Positions 1 through 8,705 of a stretch of DNA of 64,000 bases are shown piece after piece; within the stretch, counting starts at the first letter, position 1, and each line of letters begins with the position of its first letter. The position numbers were made by a program, and so were the translations under genes. The notes beneath the pieces were generated by a model. It was given only the letters and a program-made list of their open reading frames with translations. It was not told the DNA's origin and did not search any database. Origin of the DNA: an uncultured Lachnospiraceae bacterium (GTDB lineage Bacteria > Bacillota > Clostridia > Lachnospirales > Lachnospiraceae); assembly GCA_910588955.1 (NCBI GenBank), contig CAJURQ010000001.1:62001-126000 (forward strand), in the 5' to 3' direction.

Positions 1-918
1 GAGATTCCATTATTCCCGTCGAACGGCACTTCGCCCATCGAAGCGGGATATGTGGAGACAAGAAATTATGATATTACCTTCGATCTGCGCGACGGCTCCT
101 TTGCGATAAACGATGCACAGGCAGGACCGGGCGCCGTGGGGGCGAGCCGTGCGGCGGTGGAGGTCTCCAGCGGCAGCAAGCTTGCGGATATGATCGCCAA
201 CGATATCTTGCCCAATGCGGTCAAGCAGATTTTGAACACCTTTACACCGTTAAAGAACGCGGTGGGAAGCGACACGATCAAAATGTCGCTGGAGATATCC
301 TATATTGATGGAAAAAACAGTACGTTGGCTTATGCCTCTTTCAGTTACGGCAGTAGCGGGAAACCTTACACTATGGGGATCCGCGTGGACGCCGCTGATT
401 TTAATGAGTCGGACGCGGATGGAACAGGCAGTCGGACGGAAGTGCTGAAATCCACGCTGGCGCACGAACTGATGCATTCGGTGATGCAGTATACGCTGAC
501 GGACGGTATGAGCGGACGCAAGGGTGAAAAGTTTCCCACGTGGTTTGCGGAAGGCACGGCGCAGCTGGCGGGCGGCGGCTTCACCACCGGGTGGAACGAC
601 ACCCTGTCCTACTACGCGCAGTATCTGACGAGCGAGAATGATTCCAGCCGTGACGCGGCTTTTTCGAGCTATCTGCAAAAGTTTACCATGGGCGGCAGAC
701 CTTACGGACACGGCTATCTGGGTACGGCATACTTTGGGTATCTGGCAGGAGGGGGCAAGATGTCCGGAAAATCTCTTGACCAGACGGTAACGGACGGTAT
801 GAATCTCATATTTCAGGATCTGTTGAACGGGCAGAGTCTGGACAGCGTTCTCAAGAACCGCGCGGGCATTAACACCGCGGAGATGAATCAGTTATTTAAG
901 ACGGGGATGCCGATTTGA
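1..918 (+). CDS. Flagellinolysin (flagellin with inserted zinc metallopeptidase), central part; 5' end outside window, 3' end frameshifted
   Basis: The frame is open from base 1, so the N-terminal flagellin D0/D1 part lies left of the window. The visible part is the variable surface domain of a flagellin carrying a peptidase. HELMH (bases 463-477) is the HExxH zinc motif, and WFAEG about 25 residues later supplies the likely third zinc ligand, a gluzincin-like layout. Known flagellinolysins have such a peptidase in the hypervariable region and assemble into proteolytic flagella. The frame stops at TGA 916-918, while the flagellin C-terminal domain continues in another frame. Adding one G to the GGGG run at 903-906 joins the two frames, giving KTGDADLTEFV across the junction. 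The family call is firm from motif plus flanking flagellin domain. Whether the break is real or a sequencing error cannot be told here. Confidence 0.85.
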   Translation, partial: EIPLFPSNGTSPIEAGYVETRNYDITFDLRDGSFAINDAQAGPGAVGASRAAVEVSSGSKLADMIANDILPNAVKQILNTFTPLKNAVGSDTIKMSLEISYIDGKNSTLAYASFSYGSSGKPYTMGIRVDAADFNESDADGTGSRTEVLKSTLAHELMHSVMQYTLTDGMSGRKGEKFPTWFAEGTAQLAGGGFTTGWNDTLSYYAQYLTSENDSSRDAAFSSYLQKFTMGGRPYGHGYLGTAYFGYLAGGGKMSGKSLDQTVTDGMNLIFQDLLNGQSLDSVLKNRAGINTAEMNQLFKTGMPI

Positions 919-1475
919 CAGAGTTTGTCAGAAAACTTGCTTATGAATCCAAGGACGGCGCGGGCTCGTTTATTGCAGGTGGTCTGGACAAAGGCGGTTC
1001 CTCTCTTCTCGGCACGGGATGGGATCCGAACCAGCCGTTCCAGATCGATCCCTTCCAGATCAGAGTAGATTACAGCGGTGCGGCGGGCACATGGCTTCAG
1101 GTGGGCGCCGAGGCGGGCACGCACATAGATGTCAACCTGTACCAGATGAATGCCAAGGCGCTCGGACTGGAGGACACCAATGTCAAGACGACGGATGACG
1201 CGGATCTGGCGATCGAAGGGCTTAAGCGGGCGATTCAGTATGTCAGCAACGTGAGGAGCGAGTACGGCGCGATCCAGAACCGGCTGGAGCACACCATAAA
1301 TAACCTGAACAATATCACGGAGAACACCACGGCGGCGGAGTCCCGCATCAGGGATACGAATATAACGGAGGAGATGGTGGGATATTCCAACGACCAGATT
1401 CTGATGCAGGCGGGAGCCTCCATTCTGTCTCAGGCGAACCAGAGTTCCCAGCTTATTTTAAGTCTGCTCGGTTAG
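915..1475 (+). CDS. Flagellin C-terminal D1/D0 domain, continuation of the flagellinolysin gene in a shifted frame
   Basis: This holds the end of the same flagellin. After a stretch of about 90 residues that closes the inserted domain comes the classic C-terminal flagellin helix region: residues such as RLEHTINNLNN, then ESRIRDTNITEEMV, ending in LILSLLG. This part packs into the filament core and carries the export and polymerisation surfaces. TTG at 915 is only the first possible start in this frame and has no ribosome binding site, so this is not an independent gene. It is the downstream half of the gene beginning left of the window. If the missing G is real, the peptidase half would lack the filament-assembly domain and could not build into filaments. 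Confidence 0.85.
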   Translation: MTEFVRKLAYESKDGAGSFIAGGLDKGGSSLLGTGWDPNQPFQIDPFQIRVDYSGAAGTWLQVGAEAGTHIDVNLYQMNAKALGLEDTNVKTTDDADLAIEGLKRAIQYVSNVRSEYGAIQNRLEHTINNLNNITENTTAAESRIRDTNITEEMVGYSNDQILMQAGASILSQANQSSQLILSLLG

Positions 1476-1497
1476 TGGGAGAAGGGAGTGGAGCGCG

Positions 1498-1899
1498 ATG
1501 GGCAGGATTCTTAGTGTGCGCTGCGGAAACTGCAAAAAGACGTGGCACTGTATCACGGGGAACGGTCTGGCGTATGCGGACAGGGCAAATATTGTCGCCG
1601 CTTTCTCGGAGAAGGAAAAGGGAAAGGTGGAGGAGCTGCTCGCGGCGAGCGAGATTCCGGCGTATGATTTCCGTTACGGTCTTGCGGTCTGCACTCACTG
1701 TCACAATGTGGTGGGCGTCCCCATGGTCGGGCTCTTCGCGGATGATGTGCCCTACGTGGGGGCATGTTCCGTGTGCGGGAAAAAGCTGAGCCATATCTGT
1801 CCGGACGAGGAGGACATGGACGCGTGGATGGAAAAGACGGCGTGTCCGCTCTGCAAGAGCAGGAAACTGGAGATCGAGGAATCCACTTATTGGGACTGA
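1498..1899 (+). CDS. Small zinc-ribbon protein of unknown function
   Basis: A 133-residue protein with four cysteine pairs: CGNC near residue 9, CTHCH in the middle, CSVC, and CPLC near the C-terminus. They are spaced as two zinc-ribbon knuckle sets. It has no signal peptide or membrane segment, so it should be cytoplasmic. A purine-rich GGGAG lies upstream of the ATG at 1498. It sits 22 bases after the flagellin stop and may be read from the flagellin transcript. I do not recognise a named family. The paired CxxC motifs support zinc binding and nothing more specific. Confidence 0.7.
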   Translation: MGRILSVRCGNCKKTWHCITGNGLAYADRANIVAAFSEKEKGKVEELLAASEIPAYDFRYGLAVCTHCHNVVGVPMVGLFADDVPYVGACSVCGKKLSHICPDEEDMDAWMEKTACPLCKSRKLEIEESTYWD

Positions 1900-1987
1900 A
1901 CGACGGCGGGACATCGACAGAGGAACCATGTCATAGGAAAGATTGCCGCGCATATATATTAACGAACGGAACTTTCAGGACGTGGGT

Positions 1988-3226
1988 ATGCGCATCAAAA
2001 AAAATCTGACAAATAAAGGGAAAAAACGGATATATTGCGGGGTAGCTGCCATACTAACGGCAGCTGCCTTGTTTTGTGTACCGGAATATGCGGCGGCGGA
2101 CGAACTGCAGCTTTACGCGAAGGCGGCTGTCCTTATGGACGCGGATTCGGGAAGGGTTCTCTACGGGAAAAACGCGCAGGAGAAGCTGCCGATGGCGAGC
2201 ACCACGAAGATAATGACCTGCATTCTCGCTCTGGAGTACGGCAACCCGGATGAGATTGTGGAAGTTTCCTCTTACGCGGCAAGTATGCCAAAGGTAAAGC
2301 TGAACGTGAAGTCGGGGGAGAACTATTATCTGCGGGATCTTCTCTATTCCCTGATGTTAGAATCCCACAACGATTCCGCCGTGGTGATCGCGGAGGCGGT
2401 GGGCGGCAGCGTGGAGCAGTTTGCGGCGATGATGAACCAGAAGGCGCGGGATATCGGCTGTTTCGACAGCTACTTTATCACGCCGAACGGACTGGACGCG
2501 AAGGTGAACGACACCGGAAAGGTACATTCCACCACGGCGGCGGATCTGGCGAAAATCATGGCTTACTGCGTGACGGATTCCCCGGAAAAAGAAAAGTTTT
2601 TGGAGATTACGCGGACACAGGGTTATGACTTCACGGACGCGGACGGCACGAGAAGCTTCCACTGCAATAACCACAATGCGTTTCTGGGCATGATGCAGGA
2701 GGCGCTTTCGGGGAAGACGGGATTTACGAACAATGCGGGTTACTGTTATGTGGGAGCGGTGGAGAGCGAGGGGCGCGTCTTTACGGTGGCGCTGCTTGCA
2801 TGCGGCTGGCCCAATAACAGGAGTTATAAATGGAGTGATATGAAGAAACTGGCGGTTTACGGGATGGAACGGTATCAGTACCGGGATATCTATGAGGAAC
2901 AGAAGTTTTCCGACATTCCCGTCAGAAGTGGGATAGCGGGAAAAGGCGGGACGCCTTATGAGGAGGCTGAGGTTTCCGTTACCCTGCAGGCGGGGGAGAA
3001 GAGTCTGCCCTATCTTTTGTGCGGGGACGACCGGGTGGAGGTGAAGAGCAGGGTGGAACCTGTGCTTGACGCGCCGGTTGCCGAGGGGGAACAGGTCGGA
3101 GCGGTATCCTACTATCTGAACGGGGAGCTGATTAAAAGCTATGCCGTATGTACGGACGATGCGATAGAAAAACGCAGCTTTTCATGGATTTTCGGATACA
3201 TACTAAAACTTGCATTTTTTTTGTAA
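1988..3226 (+). CDS. dacF: D-alanyl-D-alanine carboxypeptidase (DacF/PBP5-like)
   Basis: A low-molecular-weight penicillin-binding protein of 412 residues that trims the terminal D-Ala from peptidoglycan stem peptides outside the cell. All three catalytic motifs of the SxxK acyltransferase fold are present: STTK (Ser71, Lys74), SHN (Ser126) and KTG (Lys243). A basic start and hydrophobic run ending in AAA make a signal peptide. The C-terminal PBP5-type domain ends in a short hydrophobic tail (WIFGYILKLAFFL) that probably anchors the protein at the membrane face. ATG 1988 is chosen because AGGA lies about 8 bases upstream and the signal peptide follows directly. A TTG at 1943 would add 15 residues. 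DacF-type genes often serve sporulation, but nothing here proves that role. Confidence 0.9.
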   Translation: MRIKKNLTNKGKKRIYCGVAAILTAAALFCVPEYAAADELQLYAKAAVLMDADSGRVLYGKNAQEKLPMASTTKIMTCILALEYGNPDEIVEVSSYAASMPKVKLNVKSGENYYLRDLLYSLMLESHNDSAVVIAEAVGGSVEQFAAMMNQKARDIGCFDSYFITPNGLDAKVNDTGKVHSTTAADLAKIMAYCVTDSPEKEKFLEITRTQGYDFTDADGTRSFHCNNHNAFLGMMQEALSGKTGFTNNAGYCYVGAVESEGRVFTVALLACGWPNNRSYKWSDMKKLAVYGMERYQYRDIYEEQKFSDIPVRSGIAGKGGTPYEEAEVSVTLQAGEKSLPYLLCGDDRVEVKSRVEPVLDAPVAEGEQVGAVSYYLNGELIKSYAVCTDDAIEKRSFSWIFGYILKLAFFL

Positions 3227-3253
3227 ATTCTGCTAGTCGTGAATTGGATTCTG

Positions 3254-3262
3254 TGATATACT
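3254..3262 (+). promoter_or_regulatory. Possible extended -10 promoter of the decarboxylase operon
   Basis: TGATATACT reads as TGn followed by a -10 hexamer TATACT. It lies 72 bases before the first gene of the five-gene cluster, in AT-rich intergenic DNA. No good -35 hexamer stands 17 bases upstream, so the call is tentative. Confidence 0.35.
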
Positions 3263-3333
3263 ACAATCGTGTGCTATGTCATATAGTGGCAAAGTTTTAG
3301 TATTTATAATTATGATAAATGGAGGGCTGAAAA

Positions 3334-4761
3334 ATGAGTACTACTTCTCAAGCGAGTCAAAGAATCAATGCTTTACTCGATGAAAACAGTTTCGTTGAGA
3401 TCGGCGGTCTCGTGACAGCGAGAGCCACGGATTTCAATCTGAAACAGACTGAGACTCCGTCTGACGGTGTCGTGACCGGCTATGGTGTGATCGACGGCAA
3501 TCTCGTGTATGTCTACAGTCAGGACGCATCCGTGTTAAACGGTTCCGTTGGCGAGATGCACGCGAAAAAGATCGTGAACATTTACGAGCTGGCGATGAAG
3601 ATGGGCGCGCCTGTGATCGGGCTGATCGATTCCGCGGGACTGCGTTTGCAGGAGGCGACCGACGCGCTGAACGGCTTTGGTGAGATCTACAGATGTCAGG
3701 CGCTTGCGTCCGGCGTGATTCCGCAGATCACGGCTGTGTTCGGAAGCTGCGGCGGCGGACTGGCACTGATCCCGGCAATGACCGACTTCGCGTTTATGGA
3801 AGAGAAGAACGCGAAACTGTTTGTCAATTCCCCGAATGCACTGGAAGGAAATGAGATTTCCCGCTGCGACACTTCCGCCGCTGCGTTCCAGAGCGAGGAG
3901 ACAGGCCTTGTGGATATGGTGGCAGACGAAGCGACGATTCTCGGTCAGATCAGACAGCTTGTTTCTATCCTGCCCGCAAACAATTCCGACCTTGCGTGGA
4001 CGGACTGTACGGACGAGCTGAACCGTGCCTGCGCGCAGATCGCAAACTGCGTGGGTGATACGGCGATCGCGCTGTCCCAGATTGCGGACGACGGTCTCTT
4101 TGTAGAGGTGAAACAGGATTACGCGAAGGATATGGTGGCAGGTTTTATCCGCTTAAACGGCGCTACCGTCGGCGCGGTGGCAAACCGTACCGAGGTCTGC
4201 GACGAGAACGGCGAGGTAGTCGAGAAGTTTGACGCGGCGATCTCCCCGAAGGGCGCGGAGAAGGCGGCGGAGTTCGTGAACTTCTGCGACGCTTTCGATC
4301 TTCCGGTACTGACCCTTACCAATGTGACGGGATTTGCGGCGACCACCTGCTCCGAGAAGCGGATGGCGAAAGCGGCAGGCAGGCTTACATATGCCTTTGC
4401 CAACGCTACCGTTCCCAAGGTAAACGTGATTATCGGCAAGGCATACGGAAGCGCGTATGTGGCAATGAATTCCAAGGCGGTTGGCGCGGACATTACGATT
4501 GCGTGGCCGGATGCACAGATTGGTATGATGGATGCGAAGCTGGCGGCGAAGATTATCTGCGACGGTCAGGGCGCGGACGCGATTGAGACTTGCGCGAAAG
4601 AGTATGAGGTTCTGCAGAATAATGTGACCAGTGCGGCAAAGAGAGGCTATGTGGATCAGATCGTGGAGCCGGCAGACACCAGAAAATATGTGATCGGCGC
4701 ATTCGAGATGCTCTCCTCCAAGGCAGAGGGGCGTCCCGAGAAAAAGCATGGCACCGTATAA
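3334..4761 (+). CDS. Carboxyl transferase subunit of a biotin-dependent decarboxylase (MmdA/12S type)
   Basis: A 475-residue double crotonase-fold carboxyltransferase. It belongs to the family of methylmalonyl-CoA decarboxylase alpha, transcarboxylase 12S and acyl-CoA carboxylase beta chains, which move carboxyl between an acyl-CoA and carboxybiotin. Glycine-rich oxyanion segments are visible in both halves: FGSCGGG and, in the C-terminal half, GKAYGSAYVAMN. It is somewhat shorter than typical MmdA, with a compact N-terminal lobe. Strong GGAGG precedes ATG 3334. It opens a tight cluster (gaps of 9-60 bases) with an OadG-like protein, a biotin carrier, an OadB-type sodium pump and an OadA/5S-type carboxyltransferase. 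The acyl-CoA substrate cannot be told from sequence; methylmalonyl-CoA or malonyl-CoA are likely. Confidence 0.85.
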   Translation: MSTTSQASQRINALLDENSFVEIGGLVTARATDFNLKQTETPSDGVVTGYGVIDGNLVYVYSQDASVLNGSVGEMHAKKIVNIYELAMKMGAPVIGLIDSAGLRLQEATDALNGFGEIYRCQALASGVIPQITAVFGSCGGGLALIPAMTDFAFMEEKNAKLFVNSPNALEGNEISRCDTSAAAFQSEETGLVDMVADEATILGQIRQLVSILPANNSDLAWTDCTDELNRACAQIANCVGDTAIALSQIADDGLFVEVKQDYAKDMVAGFIRLNGATVGAVANRTEVCDENGEVVEKFDAAISPKGAEKAAEFVNFCDAFDLPVLTLTNVTGFAATTCSEKRMAKAAGRLTYAFANATVPKVNVIIGKAYGSAYVAMNSKAVGADITIAWPDAQIGMMDAKLAAKIICDGQGADAIETCAKEYEVLQNNVTSAAKRGYVDQIVEPADTRKYVIGAFEMLSSKAEGRPEKKHGTV

Positions 4762-4770
4762 GGAGGCATT

Positions 4771-5496
4771 ATGAAAAAACTATTGGTAATATTAGGGATG
4801 ATTACCTGTATGGCTTGTCTTGCGGCGTGTGGTGAGGAGGAAGCGCAGAGCGGTCCCATCAGCCAGGAGCAGGCGGTACAGATCGGTACGACCATCGTTG
4901 ATCAGATGAACACGATTGTGAGTCAGGGCGCGATCGAACAGTATGTGGATCAGCCCGCGCTTTACAACGGTTTTCTCGGATGGGAGAGCGCGCTTAACGA
5001 TATCGGCACTTACGAGGGTGTGAGCGGCGGTTCCGTATCTTTCGCGGAAGATGAGGTTATTATCAAGTTGGATGTGCTTGGTTCCTCACATGCAGCGGAT
5101 GTGGAGATCGTTCTTGACAGTGCGCTGGCAACCTACATCGGAATCACCACCAACGTGCATTATACCACGGGAGAGATCATGGCGAAGGCGGGCATGAATA
5201 CCCTGATTGGTATGGGAACCGTGTTTGTGGTTCTGATCCTGATCAGCTTGATCATATCCTGCTTTACGTTTATCTCCAAATTTGAGAAGCGGCAGAAAAA
5301 GCAGGAAGCGCCGGCACCTGCGGCGGCAGCCCCTGTGGTGGAGCAGATTGCGGCAAAAGAAGAACTTTCCGACGATACAGAGCTAGTGGCGGTTATCGCT
5401 GCGGCAATCGCAGCCTATGAAGGCGCTGCGTCCACGGATGGTTTCGTGGTGAGATCCATCAGAAAATCTAATAAGAGCAAATGGCAGAATGCCTAA
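4771..5496 (+). CDS. OadG-like gamma subunit with a lipoprotein-type extracellular N-terminal domain
   Basis: A 241-residue membrane protein. It begins with a lipoprotein signal (lipobox LAAC, Cys at residue 20), continues with an outside domain of about 120 residues, then one transmembrane segment (TLIGMGTVFVVLILISLII). Next comes a cytoplasmic Ala/Pro-rich linker and a C-terminal helix ending in KSNKSKWQ. The GMGTVF...ISL membrane segment and the cytoplasmic tail are the OadG/MmdD signature; this small subunit helps assemble the sodium-pump decarboxylase. Typical OadG proteins are about 80-120 residues and lack the outer domain, so this is an extended form. It lies 9 bases after the carboxyltransferase and 20 bases before the biotin carrier. 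Confidence 0.75.
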   Translation: MKKLLVILGMITCMACLAACGEEEAQSGPISQEQAVQIGTTIVDQMNTIVSQGAIEQYVDQPALYNGFLGWESALNDIGTYEGVSGGSVSFAEDEVIIKLDVLGSSHAADVEIVLDSALATYIGITTNVHYTTGEIMAKAGMNTLIGMGTVFVVLILISLIISCFTFISKFEKRQKKQEAPAPAAAAPVVEQIAAKEELSDDTELVAVIAAAIAAYEGAASTDGFVVRSIRKSNKSKWQNA

Positions 5497-5516
5497 GAGT
5501 ATAGGAGGATATCAAG

Positions 5517-5894
5517 ATGAAGAATTATACAATTACCGTAAATGGCAGCGTATATGATGTAGTGGTGGAAGAGGGAGCGACAAGCGGCGCACCCGCAGCG
5601 GCGGCTCCGGCAGCGCCCAGAGCGGTTCCCAAGGCAGCTCCGGCTCCGGCAGCAGCACCTGCAGCAGGCGGCGCGGCAGGCAGCATTAAGATCGAGGCAG
5701 GCGCGGCAGGCAAGGTATTTAAGATTGAAGCGAACGTAGGTCAGGCAGTGAAGAAAGGCGACGCTGTCGTGATCGTTGAGGCAATGAAGATGGAGATTCC
5801 TGTAGTTGCGCCCGAAGACGGCACTGTAGCAAGCATTAATGTAGCAGTAGGCGATGCGGTAGAGGCAGGCGCGCTCCTTGCAACATTGAACTAA
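5517..5894 (+). CDS. Biotin carboxyl carrier protein of the decarboxylase
   Basis: A 125-residue biotin/lipoyl-attachment protein. EAMKME carries the biotinylated lysine (Lys91), about 35 residues from the C-terminus as in other carriers. A flexible Ala/Pro-rich linker (about residues 22-50) connects a short N-terminal beta segment to the barrel domain and lets the biotin arm swing between the carboxyltransferase and the membrane beta subunit. AGGAGG sits just before the ATG. As a stand-alone carrier it could serve both carboxyltransferases in this operon. Confidence 0.92.
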   Translation: MKNYTITVNGSVYDVVVEEGATSGAPAAAAPAAPRAVPKAAPAPAAAPAAGGAAGSIKIEAGAAGKVFKIEANVGQAVKKGDAVVIVEAMKMEIPVVAPEDGTVASINVAVGDAVEAGALLATLN

Positions 5895-5954
5895 TTCTCA
5901 GCGCTTGTCCGTGCGGACATGCCGTTGAAACTAAAACTACAGGAGGTTAAAAAC

Positions 5955-7100
5955 ATGTATATAGTTGATACGCTTAACAATCTGATACATCAGACCGCGT
6001 TCTTCAACTTGGAACCCGGCAACTATGCGATGATTGTGGTAGCTCTGGTATTCTTACTTTTGGCTATCAAGTTTGGTTTTGAACCGCTCCTGCTCGTGCC
6101 GATCGCTTTTGGTATGCTGCTCGTGAATATCTACCCGGATATCATGGCGCCTTACGGTGACGGCGGGGCAGGCGGTGGTCTGCTGTACTATTTCTACAAG
6201 CTGGATGAGTGGGCAATCCTGCCGTCCCTGATCTTTATGGGTGTCGGTGCTATGACGGACTTTGGTCCGCTGATTGCCAACCCGAAGAGTTTCCTGCTCG
6301 GTGCGGCGGCGCAGTTTGGTATTTTCGCGGCTTACTTCGGCGCGATCTTCTTAGGATTTAACGATAAGGCGGCGGCAGCTATCTCCATCATCGGCGGTGC
6401 GGATGGTCCTACATCTATCTTCCTTGCGGGTAAGCTTGGACAGACGACGCTGATGGGTCCTATCGCCGTGGCGGCTTACTCCTATATGGCGCTGGTGCCG
6501 ATTATCCAGCCGCCCATCATGAAGCTTTTCACCACGGAGAAGGAGAGAAAGATTAAGATGGGACAGCTTCGTCCTGTCAGCAAGCTGGAGAAGATCCTGT
6601 TCCCTATCGTGGTTACCATTGTGGTATCCCTGATTCTGCCTACGACAGCTCCCCTTGTCGGTATGCTGATGTTAGGTAACCTGTTCAGAGAGAGCGGCGT
6701 GGTGAGACAGTTGACAGATACGGCGTCTAACGCCCTCATGTACATCGTGGTTATCATCCTCGGTACTTCCGTAGGCGCGACCACCAGCGCAGAGGCGTTC
6801 CTTAACATGGCTACGATCAAGATCGTTATTCTCGGTCTGGCGGCGTTTATTTTCGGTACGGCGGCGGGCGTGCTCTTCGGCAAACTGATGTGTGTTGTCA
6901 CCAAGGGCAAGGTGAATCCGTTGATTGGTTCTGCGGGCGTTTCCGCGGTGCCTATGGCGGCAAGAGTGTCACAGAAGGTCGGTGCGGAGGCTGATCCCAC
7001 GAACTTCCTGCTGATGCACGCGATGGGTCCTAACGTGGCGGGCGTTATCGGTACGGCTGTAGCGGCAGGTACCTTCATGGCAGTGTTCGGAGTTTTCTAA
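5955..7100 (+). CDS. oadB: Sodium-ion-translocating decarboxylase beta subunit (OadB/MmdB/GcdB family)
   Basis: A polytopic membrane protein of 381 residues that decarboxylates carboxybiotin and pumps Na+ outward. The signature segment GGADGPTSIF holds the conserved Asp tied to sodium and proton handling, and a second conserved region near the end reads HAMGPNVAGVIG. ATG 5955 is preceded by a perfect AGGAGG 8 bases upstream; an in-frame start at 5919 would add a non-membrane leader and has no such site. It follows the biotin carrier by 60 bases and precedes the OadA-like gene by 24. Confidence 0.93.
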   Translation: MYIVDTLNNLIHQTAFFNLEPGNYAMIVVALVFLLLAIKFGFEPLLLVPIAFGMLLVNIYPDIMAPYGDGGAGGGLLYYFYKLDEWAILPSLIFMGVGAMTDFGPLIANPKSFLLGAAAQFGIFAAYFGAIFLGFNDKAAAAISIIGGADGPTSIFLAGKLGQTTLMGPIAVAAYSYMALVPIIQPPIMKLFTTEKERKIKMGQLRPVSKLEKILFPIVVTIVVSLILPTTAPLVGMLMLGNLFRESGVVRQLTDTASNALMYIVVIILGTSVGATTSAEAFLNMATIKIVILGLAAFIFGTAAGVLFGKLMCVVTKGKVNPLIGSAGVSAVPMAARVSQKVGAEADPTNFLLMHAMGPNVAGVIGTAVAAGTFMAVFGVF

Positions 7101-7124
7101 AATAATTATTAGGAGGATAATATA

Positions 7125-8561
7125 ATGGCAGAACAGATTAAAAAGCCGGTTGGCATCATGGAAACCGTTCTTCGTGACGCACATCAGTCTCTGATTGCGA
7201 CCAGAATGCCCACCGAAAAGATGCTTCCGATCGTAGATAAAATGGATAAAGTCGGCTACGCCGCAGTAGAGTGCTGGGGCGGCGCAACCTTCGACGCATC
7301 CCTCCGTTTCTTAAAGGAAGATCCGTGGGAGAGACTGAGAAAGCTGAGAGACGGCTTCAAGAATACAAAGCTTCAGATGTTGTTCAGAGGTCAGAACATT
7401 CTGGGCTACAGACCTTATGCGGACGACGTGGTTTACGCGTTCGTTGAGAAGTCCATTGCAAACGGTATCGACGTGATCAGAATTTTTGACTGTCTGAACG
7501 ATATCCGTAACCTGCAGGCGGCGGTGGACGCAACCAACAAGATCAAAAAGCAGGAGGGCAGGGGACAGTCCCAGATCGCGCTTTCCTATACGCTCGGTGA
7601 CGCTTATACCTTAGAGTATTGGGCTGACATGGCGAAGAAGATTGAGGAGATGGGCGCTGACTCCATCTGTATCAAGGATATGGCTGGTCTGCTCGTGCCT
7701 TATCGCGCGGCGGAGCTTGTTAAGACCTTGAAGGAGAGCACCAAGCTGCCGATTCAGCTCCATACCCACTATACGTCCGGCGTGGCTTCCATGACCTATC
7801 TGAAAGCAGTGGAAGCGGGCGTGGATATCATCGACTGTGCGATTTCTCCGTTTGCGCTCGGCACTTCCCAGCCTGCGACGGAGGTTATGGTTGAGACCTT
7901 TAAGGGGACAGAGTACGATACCGGTTATAATCAGGAGGTTCTGGCGGAGATCGCGGATTACTTCCGTCCTTACCGTGAGGAGTGCATCGAGTCCGGTCTG
8001 ATGAGCACGAAGGTGCTCGGCGTGAACATCAATACGCTGCGCTATCAGGTTCCCGGCGGTATGCTTTCCAATATGGTTAGCCAGCTCAAGGAGCAGAAGG
8101 CTGAGGATAAATATCAGGATGTGTTGGAGGAGATCCCCAGAGTTCGTAAGGACTGCGGCGAGCCGCCTCTGGTTACGCCTTCCTCCCAGATTGTCGGCAC
8201 ACAGGCTGTATTCAACGTGCTGATGGGCGAGAGATATAAGATGGCGACGGGCGAGTTCAAGGATCTGCTCCGCGGCAATTACGGACAGACGGTTAAGCCC
8301 ATGAGTCAGGAAGTGATCGATAAGGTTATTCCCGGCGAGCCGCGTTCCACCGCTCGTTCCGCTGAGGCGACCGGACACACTGAGCCGGAGCTTGCAGGTC
8401 TGGAAGCGGAGATGAAGGAGTGGAAACAGCAGGACGAGGACGTACTGTCCTACGCGCTGTTCCCGCAGGTGGCGATCGACTTCTTCAAGTACCGTCAGGC
8501 ACAGCAGGAGAAGGTTGACATGACACAGGCTGATACGAAGAACGGGGCATACCCTGTTTAA
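7125..8561 (+). CDS. oadA: Oxaloacetate decarboxylase alpha-like / transcarboxylase 5S carboxyltransferase
   Basis: A 478-residue TIM-barrel carboxyltransferase of the OadA/5S/pyruvate carboxylase CT family. Motifs seen are RDAHQS at the first strand (metal and pyruvate site), ECWGGATFD, SICIKDMAG with the carboxylated/metal lysine, and the HTH metal ligand pair in LHTHYTSG. The C-terminal biotin domain of fused OadA proteins is absent, which fits the separate carrier gene upstream. The reaction should move carboxyl between oxaloacetate (or pyruvate) and biotin. Paired with the 12S-type subunit, the operon resembles Propionibacterium transcarboxylase plus a sodium pump. The last gene of the cluster, it is followed by a long hairpin. 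Confidence 0.9.
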   Translation: MAEQIKKPVGIMETVLRDAHQSLIATRMPTEKMLPIVDKMDKVGYAAVECWGGATFDASLRFLKEDPWERLRKLRDGFKNTKLQMLFRGQNILGYRPYADDVVYAFVEKSIANGIDVIRIFDCLNDIRNLQAAVDATNKIKKQEGRGQSQIALSYTLGDAYTLEYWADMAKKIEEMGADSICIKDMAGLLVPYRAAELVKTLKESTKLPIQLHTHYTSGVASMTYLKAVEAGVDIIDCAISPFALGTSQPATEVMVETFKGTEYDTGYNQEVLAEIADYFRPYREECIESGLMSTKVLGVNINTLRYQVPGGMLSNMVSQLKEQKAEDKYQDVLEEIPRVRKDCGEPPLVTPSSQIVGTQAVFNVLMGERYKMATGEFKDLLRGNYGQTVKPMSQEVIDKVIPGEPRSTARSAEATGHTEPELAGLEAEMKEWKQQDEDVLSYALFPQVAIDFFKYRQAQQEKVDMTQADTKNGAYPV

Positions 8562-8588
8562 AGCAGAGAATAGATTTATAGGGGAAAA

Positions 8589-8630
8589 TAATAATTGCGG
8601 ACCCTTTTTTGTAAGGGTTCGCAATTATTA
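8589..8630 (+). terminator. Long hairpin closing the decarboxylase operon
   Basis: TAATAATTGCGGACCC (8589-8604) pairs with GGGTTCGCAATTATTA (8615-8630): 16 pairs with one G-T wobble and a T-rich loop. There is no T run after the stem, so it may act as a transcript-end stabiliser or a terminator of imperfect form. Confidence 0.55.
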
Positions 8631-8705
8631 GCAAATACGGTACAGAGGATTTGATTTTAAGTAGAAGGAGTGAGAGATGGTGTTTAAAGATTTTTACCGG
8701 TTGTA

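Noticed and set aside
8589..8630. Riboswitch before the surface protein gene
   Set aside because: It is a single perfect-type hairpin right after an operon end; no known aptamer features are seen.
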